A DNA stretch of 64,000 nucleotides from Dendrocalamus latiflorus (Eukaryota; Streptophyta; Magnoliopsida; Poales; Poaceae), in assembly GCA_017311315.1 (NCBI GenBank), contig CM029666.1, positions 8,431,414 through 8,495,413 on the forward strand, given 5' to 3'. A program made the position numbers and the translations under genes. This document shows positions 1-11,483 of the stretch, piece after piece. How positions within the stretch are numbered: the stretch's first letter is position 1; each line of letters begins with the position of its first letter. The notes under the pieces are model-generated. The model searched no databases. It was not told the DNA's origin and worked only from the letters and a program-made list of their open reading frames with translations.

Positions 1-250
1 AAAACTGAGTGTTTATATTGGTTTCTGTTTTTTTTAAGTAGAAGCTAGAAGCAGAAGACAATATGAATTGACCGGTAGCCATGATATTGGTTATCCGAGT
101 TGAAGTTTTAAAGTTGTACGACAGCGTAGCTACGCCGGCAACCTAGTTAAGTTCCTTTGAATAAGATGACGAACAAATTAACGCCTTCTTCTGAAAAGGG
201 CCGGGTTATCCGTTTGTTGTGCCAGATTCTTTTAACACTTGAGATTGTTT

Positions 251-450
251 GATGCACTTGATCATTTTCCGCCATCTTACAATGATGGAAGATGTTCTGT
301 AATCATATTTTTTCACATTTCTTTACACATATTAAGAGTAGTATTCGTTGGTGCACTTGATTTAGTACGCACCATCTTACAATGATTGAATTTGTCCTCT
401 AAATCATTTTTTTCACCTTTCTTTGCAAACATTAGGAGTGGTATCTGTTG
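251..450. repeat. Two-copy ~99-bp tandem duplication
   Basis: Two diverged copies lie head to tail, starting at 251 (GATGCACTTGAT) and 350 (GGTGCACTTGAT). Both continue with a shared CCATCTTACAATGAT block, an ATCAT-poly(T)-CAC stretch and ATTAGGAGT/ATTAAGAGT. The rest of 1-741 shows no gene, TIR pair or other recognisable feature. Confidence 0.65.
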
Positions 451-749
451 CTTAATCTGTGGCCTGAGTCTTTTCCTCTGAGCATATATGTCTAGCCGCT
501 ACATCTGCCCAAACACAAATCTAAGGTGAGCTAGCTAGCTGTTGTATTTGAAGGCATCTATACAGATATACACGCAATACTCTCCCAGTTATGTTGCATA
601 AAATAGTCAATGATTGTGCCTCACAGGCCATGGAAAAATGCAAAAAAAAAGAGAGGATAAAATTAACTAATGAAGCACCCATCATAGTCAAATCCAATCA
701 ATCACGCATGTTCAAAGCTTACCAAGGCATGTTTACAGTGAACATGCAC

Positions 750-928
750 CAGGGGCGAAGCCACACCCCAAACAGGGTAGGCTTCAGCCCGAGTTGTAAA
801 AAAATATCTAGTGTACAGTTTGGATAAATTCAGTCTAGTCTGGATAATATTTTCATGATCCAGCCCAGATAGTCTAGATCATTCTACCACTGAGCCCGCA
901 ACATAACCAAATACTGGCTCCGCCGTTG
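750..928. mobile_element. hAT-type MITE, 179 bp, with 8-bp target duplication
   Basis: The element begins CAGGGGCGAAGCCA and ends with the near-inverted GGCTCCGCCGTTG, the usual hAT-miniature ends. It is flanked by an exact 8-bp direct repeat ACATGCAC at 742-749 and 929-936. An open frame at 591-827 runs into it and is not a gene. From 937 to about 1447 I see nothing else. Confidence 0.85.
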
Positions 929-1447
929 ACATGCACTGCGATTTTCTGGAACCTTCAGGACCAATTGATAAGCTTGATATCAACTAGAAGATACGATTCT
1001 GTCAATGCTAACCCTAATTTGCTAATCACGCACTTGGCACGATCTCTTGCTGAAATGGTTTTCCTACGATTAATTTAAGTTGAGCTTAACTGCATCACAC
1101 GTAGGTATGGACACATCTAAACAGCTGTACTTAGCATCCAATATGGAATTGTTTGGACCTGACTTCTGCAGGAAGATTAATTGATTGATGGTAGGAGTAA
1201 GCCAATGCTCGAGTTTGCTTAATACGGATTAAACAGCATTCCTTAACTTGTACTTTGTCCATTTCAAAACGTAAGGCATGCACTTCAGTATGCGATCTTT
1301 TTAAATATGACGACATTCTCATCTGCCTTTCCACGAACCTTCATTAGTTCAGATGTCTACCAAGGCTTCCCTTATACAGGGGCAATCTGGCAGGTTGCAT
1401 GGGTGCAGTTACACTCGCAATTCTTTTGAAAAAATAGAGAGAGAAAA

Positions 1448-1945
1448 ACGCTATACCGTATAGCATCCTCTCTTATCACTCTCATGGCCATTGTTCTGTC
1501 GCGCTCTCTCTCCCTAGCTCTCGCGCTGATAGGGGGGACGCCGCTGATGACAATGGGTTCACCGCGCCTCCCGGGTGTAGAGAGAGGCCGGGGAGGCGGT
1601 GGTACGTCCGGCGGTGGATGAGAGCGGACGGCATTGGGCTGCGGCGGATAGAGACACGGGGAGGTGGCACACTGAATATTAGATTGGACGGGAGGGGGGA
1701 CGACGGCACAACGAGGCGGTGAGGTTGCCGGCGGTGGTGAAGGAGAAGGAAGGCGTAGGAGGGGTGCGGAGCTGCACTGGTGTCAGAGAAGAGAGAGAGA
1801 GGGGGCGAAGCAACAAGGGAGGGAAGGGAAAACTCGCCAACAGGGGAACCTACGCCGGCGCCGAAGAAGAGAGAGAGGGGAGGGAGAGTGGCGGGGGAGG
1901 GAGGGAGAGATTATACCGTCAGGGGCTCTTTCAATGGTATAGCAT
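1448..1945. mobile_element. Possible short non-autonomous element, purine-rich core
   Basis: A 10-bp inverted pair (ACGCTATACC at 1448 and GGTATAGCAT at 1936-1945, one mismatch) encloses about 500 bp that changes from AT-rich flanks to a G/A-rich core. No target duplication is visible and the pair is short, so this is tentative. Open frames in the core are low-complexity. From 1946 to 2829 nothing is recognised. Confidence 0.3.
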
Positions 1946-2829
1946 TTCCTAACTGCTCCAAAAAATTATATGATAGCTATGTTATGTATGTATATATACG
2001 TATATATGGGCTAAACAACTCAACATTTACACCCCCTCTAGTTTTCAATCCAAATTCGCTGAGCGCAGTGGCAACCCATAACTTCCACGCAAGTAAGCGG
2101 ACCATTCTAGAGCCCAATAGGCCGAAACATCATTCGCAGCCCATTACCAACATCCACCGATCCATTCTGACCCAATTTACGCGGTCTCCAACCAAACCCT
2201 ACTGCTAAAGACAGATTTACTTGTCTGCGTGTGTGATGTTGTCAAGCATGAACCACATTAGAGGCAGCTGTTACAGGAACCTATTGATGATCATGCGACG
2301 GGGATTTCGTGGTGTTCGATTTTGTTTTGAGCGTGCCTGCGAGACGCATTCTGTGAGAAGATGAGAAGTAGTTTCAAATAGCAGTATAGTAGCACTACTA
2401 GGTAGTATTTGGCTGTGGCAAAATGTAAAATGTTGGAATGGTATAGTGGCTCTGGTGCTTTTGGCTTCAACTTGCCATATGTAAATTAACTCATAAGAGC
2501 CATTGATGCGTTCTCCTTTCAAGTTTCTACTTTTCACATAATTCATTTCTATCCTTCTTCTTGCTCCTACTCTTACTCTCTCAAAAAGAAAGAAAGAACA
2601 ACACTTCTTGCTCCTCTTCCTCTTCCTGAGTCCATGTTCTCCTGATTGTTGTTTTCACAGTATTCATTTACACCCTTCTTAGAATTTTTCCTTTGTCAGA
2701 TTCTTCCTAGATCAATTCCCCAACAGTGTTGTCCTTGGTGATAGTAGAGCACAATGAAATGTATATGTAACTATTCTGATCCAGCAATATATGTTCAAGA
2801 AGAAAAACAGAATATTATTTATTATTCAG

Positions 2830-3660
2830 ATCATACCCTATAGGGATGTCTGATGCAATGCAATACTTTTCATCTTTTCTTTTACTTTCATGTGGTGTCA
2901 ACCAATTCTGTTTCATGTGGACTCTGACCGGTGAGCAGTAATGTATGCCTGTTGATGATAAAATCAATGCTTGTGTCCCCCCCCCCCCCCCCCCCCCCCC
3001 CAAAAAAAAGAGATCAAACCCTATAGGCTTCTCTGTTTTGGCAGCAGCATGAGTGCCATTCCCATCACCGTTACCAGCAGTTTCGCAAGCAAATTCATTC
3101 TGAAGCTTGATCAAATCTCTCAGTGTATTCACCTGGATCAATCTACACATCATGCATTCTAGGTAGCTGTCATTGTCCTCTCGACTCAGCAAGTCACACA
3201 CCAACTTAGCCTCCTTCGCAATACCCTTCGAACCATCATTTTGCTATTGGTGACAAGGAGCTCATAGGCATCAGACCCTTTGTAGAGGGGGCATTTTTTC
3301 ACTGCAAATTTTCACAATCCCAGATGTATCATCCCTTGTCTCAATGGCACATATAAGTGACACAAGAGATGGCATATCCAAGATTGTGAAAATTTACAGT
3401 GTCATGCAAACAATTCTCCCGTCACACCGCTGGGCTTTACTGATAAAGATCATCGCGTCAGTGCTCAGCCCGCCTGCCAACGACAGCCCGCGCATCATCA
3501 ACTGAGCCTCCTCCGCGATGCGCTTGAAAGTTGAAACCATCACTTGGACAGAAACCTCGACGACGGGCGAAAACCACGCCGTCTCGAAAACCCAGAGATT
3601 CTATTACCAGTGGATCTGAAACCCTTCGGTAAACTTTGCTCCAAGCACCCAAAAAAAACC
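2830..3660 (-). pseudogene. Degenerate coding-like remnant, minus strand
   Basis: The minus strand keeps protein-like stretches spread over shifting frames with stops between them, for example residues around AEEAQLMMRGLSLAGG near 3.5 kb and LVCDLLSREDNDSYLECM near 3.15 kb. A 25-base poly-C tract (2977-3001) interrupts it. I do not recognise the family. It could be a decayed gene copy or chance; 3660-4280 has similar weak minus-strand coding texture. Confidence 0.3.
2977..3001. repeat. Poly-C tract, 25 bases
   Basis: An uninterrupted run of 25 C followed by 8 A. Such runs are often mis-sized by sequencing. It creates artificial proline- or glycine-rich frames that should not be read as genes. 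Confidence 0.9.
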
Positions 3661-4804
3661 AACGGCTGAAGCGGGAAATTCACCCTTTGAGCGGACCATA
3701 CGATATAGTCAGCAGTGATCGGATCTCCTGGACAAGTCCTGAGCTATATGCTTGTCCTCCATCTTGAGACGCTCGACACCATTGCGTCTTGCAGCGGTGC
3801 ATGCAGAGAATGTAATTAGCAACTCGATCTATCGAACAAGTAGGTCAGGCCATAGTACGGTTTGGAAGAGGCAGGAGGAACTTTGAAGTACCAGGTCAGC
3901 TGCAGCATGCAGGGCGTTACAGCCAGCAGCAATGGCTTGTGTCATTTTGCTCTGCTCGGGCAGCAGTTTGTGGCAACGTCGCCCCCCACCTCGGCCTTGT
4001 CCTGGACACAAAGAGCACCAACTCCACCGGCATTGTGGCCGAAATAGTCCTTGAGGTACAGCATCAGGAGTGCTCATCCACCTTCTGTTCCTGACCCCGT
4101 AGACTTCAGGCAGTTTGGAGCCAAGGAGAAGAAGGCGCCGGAGAGTGCACCGGCGACTACTCCGGGCCTCCGGCTAGCTTACCGGCAGGTACCGCAGCGG
4201 CGCCAAGTCGGCCACGAGCGATTCCTCCGCCGATTCCGAGTATTTCTAGGACTGCACAGTCAGTTTTGAGTATTTCTAGGACTGAACACCATAGATACAG
4301 ATCTCTGTATTGCTGTCATTTGTCGTTGATCCTGAATCCTGATCCTCTTTTACTGTTGTACCATGCATGATTCTTGGAATCCTGGTATACTTGAGATGTC
4401 CTGTACAGACGCTGAACGCGATTACTCGTTTGCTAGCAGTTGCTAACTAATTATGGAAGTTTTGCAGCTCTCCTGTTTGTAGAGCTGTCGGATGCAGATG
4501 TTCCTTTATTGTAGATTTGCTGACAAAACTTACCCCGTGAGCAAGATCAACAAGTCTCTGCAGTCTGATCAAGTTTGATCTGCAATGAGGCTTCATGTTT
4601 AATTTCGTACAATTTTTTTTTGGCTACTTAACCTCTCGACTGAATATTTCTCTCACGACTGAACCTGCGATAGTCTCTTGTGTTTGCAAGGATGCCACTG
4701 AGCATGTGCACCAGCCTAGGCAATTTGCCTGTGCACCAGTCTTGCAATTTGGACTGATTTAATTAAGTTCAAACATAGAAAACCTGTCCTGAGTTTTGGG
4801 GGTT

Positions 4805-4822
4805 GGGGGGGGGGGGGGGGGG
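4805..4822. repeat. Poly-G tract, 18 bases
   Basis: Uninterrupted G run in an intergenic stretch. Apart from it, 4280-5187 shows no gene; it would contain the 3' flank of the minus-strand E2 gene that ends at 5188. Confidence 0.85.
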
Positions 4823-5187
4823 ACTCCAACTTGTGTTGGTTATCAAAGTGCCACAGGATATATTGCCGTCTTCATACAGGCATCGAAGCTAGTGCAACAG
4901 GTTCTATCACCATATCATGCAGCAAGGATGCACAAGCCACATGTATAAAAAAACGTCGTAGATTTACACCGAATGGAACCAAATATTGATTATCAAATAG
5001 ACGTGCCATCAACAGAAATGGCTAACGACTGGCAAGTACTAAACTGCAGCCGACTCTTAAACCATCCTTACAGTGCTTGCCTTCAAAATCCTACAGAGTA
5101 TATATAACGTTTGCGATGATCTATACACTTTTTCACTTTTCCGTTAGGCAGGTGAATTGCAATAGCAGGTGTCTTGACAAAAGAAAT

Positions 5188-8100
5188 CTAGATGGTAGAC
5201 ACGATTTCATCTGCAGCTGATTCGTCTTCCAGCACGAGAGTTCTGTTTGCAGCTAACTCCTTCGTGAGAAGTTCAGTGTACTGCTCCAGTGACCTTTTGA
5301 AATCAGCAAAGCACTTGTCACAGGGATAATTGGTGCCATTCCCGACAGATGATCCAACAACTGTGCCAGACATGTATGCACCGCATGCATCTAGAATGAC
5401 ACGCTCGCGCTCACAGAAGTGGCGCGCAACAAGGGTCTCAAAATGCTGCATCGAATGAAAGGCGTGTAAGAATGAGTTCAATGGTATAAAGAACAGTGCA
5501 AGCGTTACAAAACTGAATGATGCATTTTTGCCATGTACTAGCATTCAGGTTCACAAGGGCTGCAGCTGCCCTTAAACACTAGGACTTAGGCCTGGGTAGG
5601 TTATTTCAGGATGTGGCTTCTGGCTTTTAAATTCTGACTGTTCGCGGGAGAGAGTACGAAAAGAGAGACAGTCGCATGCGATTTTAGCTGGTATAATTGA
5701 AGTAGATACAGTGTCTACTACAATCGACTTGCAGACATCGCCTTCAAAGACACACCGTTTGAAAACTAGTTACTGTAGTAAAAGTCAAAAGCCATAAGCA
5801 TGAAGATGAAAAGAACTCAGTCGATATTTCAGAGACTCATCTTCTTGCTCTATTTATTCAATGTTCATTTGCCGTATTTGACCACCAATCTTTGGGCACA
5901 TTATTACTAGGTTCATGTAAGAAACATGATAAAAAAATATATAATGGGTGTCTTTATTCCTTAAAAGCGTTCAGAAAACATGTAAAATTGTAGAATCGAA
6001 TACCGTAATCAGAGAGGATGAATGATTGCCTCTGCTTTTTAGAATCTCTTAGTGCCCAACGAGGGTTCGACCACTTAGGGTACGACTACTCATTCGACTT
6101 CTTTGCACGTAATCGTAATCTTCCTCCACTCGAATGATTCGACATCGATGTGCTCGGAACGAGAATGTGCCGAAGACGATGCTCAGAAAACATGCCGTCA
6201 GCGCCAACTAACTTTTCAGAAATAGATATGATATTTTATTTCTGAACCATGTTCTGTGGCTACAAAGTGCTCTCACGGCACCACTCAAACCCTAACACAA
6301 AAACTCTAAAAGCTTTCTACCGAAAAACCATCGTAAGTACACATGAACTCTTAACCTCTCCCTCCTTTTATATGTTAGAACCCCAAACCGTGTCCTCATC
6401 AAACTATACATACAATCCTAACTGCTTCTGAAAATCAAGGGATCTGAAACTCTTCCAAACAGTGGTTTTCCATTATCTCTAATCCTTTATGGACACCTTC
6501 CAACTCATCACATGTTAAAACCTCCAGGACCGCACCTTTCGTAGCTTTTCCAGACATCAATCACCTTTGATCTCCACATGTTCCAGCGTGAGCCAGACCA
6601 TCTCGCGATATTCTCGATCGCCTAGACCTCATATTTTCCCCTCCTAGTTCCGGTCCTCCTTGTCACCAACTATGAACATCTCCACGCCCAACCTATACAT
6701 GCAAAGACTAAAGAATATTTTTTTAAGCATAAGTTCTTCCCAACTTGATTGATATTAGCCCACACATACAAACCACACCCTTAACCATCAATAACTACGA
6801 AACAGATCATCCACAATCTCAATTTTCACTCTCCAAAAATCAACTTCAAACCACTCAGAAAAGCCAGTTTAACCGCCATGCACAAGCCGATCAGACTGTT
6901 GGCCGATCAGACACGAGTACTCGAAGGTTACAAGAATTGAAACACTCGAAGCCTATGAGTACTGACTATGAAACCTATGGCAACCGATCGCAAAGCCTGT
7001 GACTACGATCACAAAGTCTATGACAACATATCACGAAGCCTACGACTCTAACAAAAGATCACGATATCTACGACTGCTGATCATAGTCTACGACAACAAA
7101 TCATGAAGCCTACGACCACGACAACAGATCGCGAAGTCTACGACACCGATCACAAAGTCTACAGCTACCGATCACCGACCAGGTACTGTAGCTCCAAGTA
7201 TTAACCGGTTACTGTAGCTATGACCATCGATAAAGCACTGTAGTTACGATCATCGATAAGGTACTATAACTACAACCACCGACCGAGTTACTGTAGCTCA
7301 CACTATCGATCACCAATCATGGTCGACACCTCCGACTACTGACCATGGTCATAGTATGCCAATCGAACAGCCCAACACAAAGCTATGACTATCGACCGGT
7401 TCACTGTTGCTTATAACTAGTTCACTGATCGAGGTCGAAGCCTACCGACTGCCAACTGTGGTCCACACCTTCGGCTACCGACCATGGTTGTTTTGCTGTG
7501 CTCGACCTGCCGTGGTCGTTCTTCCATAGTCGTTTTACCATGGTCATTCTTCCGTGGTTGACCTGTCGCAATCGATCTGCCGTGGTCGACCTGCCGTGGT
7601 CGATTTGCCGTGATCATAAACTCTCAGACTTCCAACCGTAGTCGAAGTCTGCCGATCAAACCACCCTACACGAGGCTGTTAGACTACCGACTATTGATCA
7701 TGGTTGAAGCCAGCCGGTCAAATAATCTAAATATTCCAGCAATTCCAATTTCTCAAAAGCGCATCGACAACTTTCACATATGCAAATTTCAATGCAACCT
7801 AAATGCAAATTATTCATCATCGCTAAATTCACAACCTCCACATGGTCTAACAAAAATTTTACAACAAAAAAATCCTTTCAAGAAGAACCCTGGGGTGGAG
7901 CCAGAATTTGGGTGGGGCGGGGGGTGAGCAAAGAAATATCATAACAATACCAATACATGCATAACAATAACAATACAGGTAAGACTCCAACATAGCATGA
8001 ATAATAAAACACGACAACTATGTTTGGAAACACAGAAGTTACACCTCTCTTAATTTAAATTTAGCTCTACGACTGCAACCGCGCAGATCATAGCATCACT

Positions 8101-11100
8101 TCTAAATTCTAATCTCCATGTAAACAGACGTACCTTTGTACAGTTCTTTGCCATTTGTAGTGCTAGGGGCTAGGGCTAAGTAGAGAGTAGCGGCTGCCGA
8201 CTGCCGACTAACGACAACGGCGGCCGGGGGCGCAGCACGATGGTTGATCGGCCGTCGGCGGCAGGCTTTGGTTGGCGTGTTCGTGGCGTCTCTCGATCGA
8301 GGTCCTCAAGGAGACGAGAGGAGTTGCTCAGTTGCTGTTTGCGGTTGTTCAGCTGTGATCTAATAATCTACCTCCGACTCTTGGTTCTATCGTGGGCTAG
8401 ACTTTGTTAGTTGGGCTTTGATACTTCACCTTCTTGGGCCAGAGACTAGACACCAGAGTATTGCCTTTTGCCTAATGACTACCAATTTGATGAGAGGGCC
8501 GTACATAGGTAATGCATGCTGATTAGTGGAGTTTCTTCTTTTTTCCTAGCAAGAAGACTAACCAAGATACCACTTTAACCTTGACAAGAGATGAGGGATT
8601 CTGTAATTACCTTTGGAGGCTTCCGAAGTGAATACAACATTGTATTGCAGGATAGTAGAAAGGCAGTCTGATTATATGCCAAGGAATTCTTTTCGCCAAC
8701 AGCTGTATTAGCCGAATGTCTGTTACCTGGCTCATTAAAGTACGGTTTATCATTCAACACAAGGCCCTGGATGGAGACCAACACCTGCAGTATGGTGGAA
8801 TTTGACTTGCCCCACTTCTCACATCCAGTACCCCACCAGGTGTTCAGAAGGCTAAGGCAAACTTTTCCACTCTCATACAAGTTTGGATTTAACCGAAGCC
8901 CACCCGAATGGTAATGAACTTTCTGCACATATTGGATAGGATTTTGTTAAGAGATTGCAGTGATGGTGATGCCAATAAAAAAATAAGGAAGGCGGGTGTG
9001 TGTGTGTGTGTAGTTACCCACCGGTGGACATCGTGGGTATTCAGCAGGAAAACGAATGTCAAAGAAGAACATGCCGTCATGATATGGAGTTCCAGCAGGC
9101 CCAACTATAGCAGCCCGAAGCAGATCAATCCTATCCTCATAAACTCTAACGTATATAGATCCTGCATAATTGAAACCAAACCGAGATCCAAGTTATCAGT
9201 AATAAAAGAAATCAACCGATTTCAGGTGCAAATCCTCTAAAATAAAGATAACAGAAATATCAGAGGTGCAAATGTCAACCATATGAAATGACACATGTGA
9301 CACATTAGCTTTGTCTTAACGACATAATTTGACAGTTGCCCACTCTTTTCCAAATCTAAAATGATTATTTTTTGAGCGATGGTTGTATGGAGTATGGACA
9401 CAACAGTGACTCCTTTGAAGTTTCTGTAGTTACATTTTGTGGCACGTTAGTACACCAAGCACGAATAATGTTATGAGCTAGTTTGGGACCGAACAGCCAT
9501 GTCAAAACTCCCAACCATATGAGCAAATTATAAGAATCAATGAGTATATCCTAATCAATTCCAGATAGGGTATTGTGACACTACCTTGGAAGTTAACAAA
9601 GATTTCATATACTTTGTTTTGCCAGGGCAAATTTATCAGATATAATCAGCATAAAACAGTTTGGTGACAATACTAAAGGACCACTAAACGCCATTCACCA
9701 TCAATGTACTGATAGTTTGATGAAATCATGAAAATAAACATACTGATTTATCATATACAAAATGCACTGACCAGGTAGATCTTTCTGTAGAAGCTTCCAT
9801 TCATTTTGGATTGTCTTCACCCAATCTTTGGTGGTCTAGTCACATATTTGGAGGTGGAAAGTTAACTTACAGTTGGATCTAATGCTAGAAATAGAGTTCA
9901 AGAAATGACATAGCATACCTTCCCCGGTGAATGCTTTGCATAGTGGTGATCCGAGAAATCCTGAACAACATCAAATTGGTTAAATGACATGTAATCATCA
10001 GTGTCAGATCCATGTTCTGTCCTTGTCATCGATGAGATAATACTTGAACATTCAGTCTCATGTTTTTGCAGTGGTAGTACAGTACCAATCCCACTTGAAC
10101 AGGGATCCAAAAGACTCCTATTTGCATTGACATTTACAGTGGTGTGTGGAGCAGCAACTGAAATCCAGGAGACCGGTTAGCTGATGTAAAAAAGTTATGG
10201 TATCACCAAATATGCACTCGAGTTTAGGACAGAGATACGGGATGGGATCCCATTTAATGCAGCCTAAACCACTCATCTTGCTGAGACGCACTGAAAGTCT
10301 GCAACACTGCATATAACTAGTATAGCATTAACTAAAAAAGGTTGCAATTTCCTACAGCAGTGAATACCACATTTGAAATATATGGCTCCATCATGCATAT
10401 TTTTTTGCATGCAGTAAGAAAGTATTTATTAGTCAAGAATCAAGACTCCTAGATAAATTTCAGAGGCTTACTTGCCTCAGTACTGGCAAAAAAATAGAGT
10501 GTGATAGGCATTTACAGATAATATCAGATGCTGCTTATAATAAAAATGACTAATCAGGAGTCACAAGCTACCTTGCCAAAGAGGATCAATGGACTTGCCT
10601 GCATAAACAGATTATTCATTTATTAGATAATTATTCAGGAAAAGGACAAAAGCTTTATATATTTTTTGAAATGAATGGCAAGAGCTCTGCCTAAGCTTTA
10701 TAGAATAGGAAAAAATCTAATAAATAATGGCTTTAATTTAGAAAACTTCAAAACATGGTTGATCACACAGAGATATGGATTCATAAAGATAGCCTTCACC
10801 ACACACTACCAAACTCTAGTAGCGCCCTAATTCTACCGAAGATGGTTCCTAAAAAAATCTCAAAGATATCATAATTTACTTTCCCTGAGAATTTGTATGT
10901 TCCACACCAATATGTTGTGTGCCTCTAAGCATCCCGTAAGATATATAGTGCACTAATCTATGCTCAACATTATTTTAATTCATAAAAGATAATGTATTTA
11001 AGTTTATATATCTGTATATCTCCACTTGATGGGTTCCTAAAAGTAAATCTATAAGGTTCAGTAGCTCTAACACAAGCAAGACATACTAGTGCAAAGATGT

Positions 11101-11483
11101 AACCGTTCAAGCATACCACACTTGATTATTGACATGGATCTAGACCAATATACAACAGACAAATTATCTAATGATTTCAATCCATTACAACTGCCCCACT
11201 AGATTTGCAGTATCCCCGCAACACAGAGTTGATGGAAGATAGGGTGACAGCACAAATTGCCAACTGGCCATCAGATGAGACCACCATTGAACAAGCCTGG
11301 TTATTCTTTTGAAGAGGGAGGTATCCAGTGATTAAACAAAAGCTGATGTGAAGCACTACTGCCGACAAATCCTGTTAACTAGGGGAAGGTACGGCACCTT
11401 TCTTGGTATCCTTCTTGACTACTCCAAACAGCTGAAGCACCTTCTTTAGAACCATCCTTTAATCCACTTCGCACAATACGTGC
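5188..11483 (-). CDS. Large plant ubiquitin-conjugating enzyme E2 (UBC23/24/25 group), multi-exon
   Basis: The product should carry activated ubiquitin as a thioester on its catalytic cysteine and pass it to substrates in the cytosol. Exons with matching phases, in transcript order: 10572-10598 (27-nt microexon), 9919-10157, 9772-9835, 9022-9161, 8611-8922 and 5188-5445 (stop). The E2 fold is clear: WVKTIQNEWKLLQKDLP helix 1, then GPAGTPYHDGMFFFDIRFP, then NPNLYESGKVCLSLL holding the active-site Cys (exon 8611-8922), then LVLNDKPYFNEPG. The C-terminal extension after RKPPK (HFETLVARHF onward) is typical of this large plant E2 group, which includes PHO2; the sequence looks closer to UBC25-type than to PHO2, but I am not certain. 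A further open exon with good splice sites lies at 11398-11483, but its phase (ends with 2 extra bases) does not fit the microexon, so at least one N-terminal exon is missing from my model. The first exons probably lie in 11.5-12.5 kb and were not resolved. Confidence 0.88.
5583..5805 (+). repeat. Dispersed repeat family A, copy 1
   Basis: Shares with copies at 42122-42335 and, more weakly, 35881-36095 the order: GGCTTTT start, GAGACAGTCGCATGCGATTTT, CTACTACAATCGACT, then AGTTACTGTAG and a final AAAGCC. The ends are GGCTTTT/AAAAGCC-like, suggesting a MITE. It lies just 3'-ward in the last intron of the E2 gene. Confidence 0.6.
6850..7640. repeat. Degenerate short-period repeat region
   Basis: Three adjoining zones of imperfect short repeats: 6940-7170 repeats ATCACGAAGTCTACGAC-like words about every 24-32 bases; 7180-7300 repeats ACTGTAGCTATGACCATCG-like words; 7490-7620 repeats CTGCCGTGGTCG-like words about every 18 bases. 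No coding sense. It sits inside the last E2 intron. Confidence 0.7.
7889..8150. mobile_element. hAT element end fragment
   Basis: Starts with CCTGGGGTGGAGCCAGAATT, close to the hAT end at 55619, and continues with the shared block ending TTAGCTCTACGACTGC (compare TTAGCTCTACGACTACC near 55793). It is a relative of the 55.6-kb element. The other end and target duplication are not recognised. Confidence 0.6.

Noticed and set aside
591..827. 78-codon plus-strand open frame
   Set aside because: It runs into a MITE with a clear 8-bp target duplication and has no recognisable domain.
2971..3162. Proline-run open frame
   Set aside because: Created by the 25-base poly-C tract; no protein-like composition beyond it.
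10118..10312. 64-codon minus-strand frame considered as an E2 exon
   Set aside because: The 27-nt exon at 10572-10598 joins the 10157 exon in phase without it.
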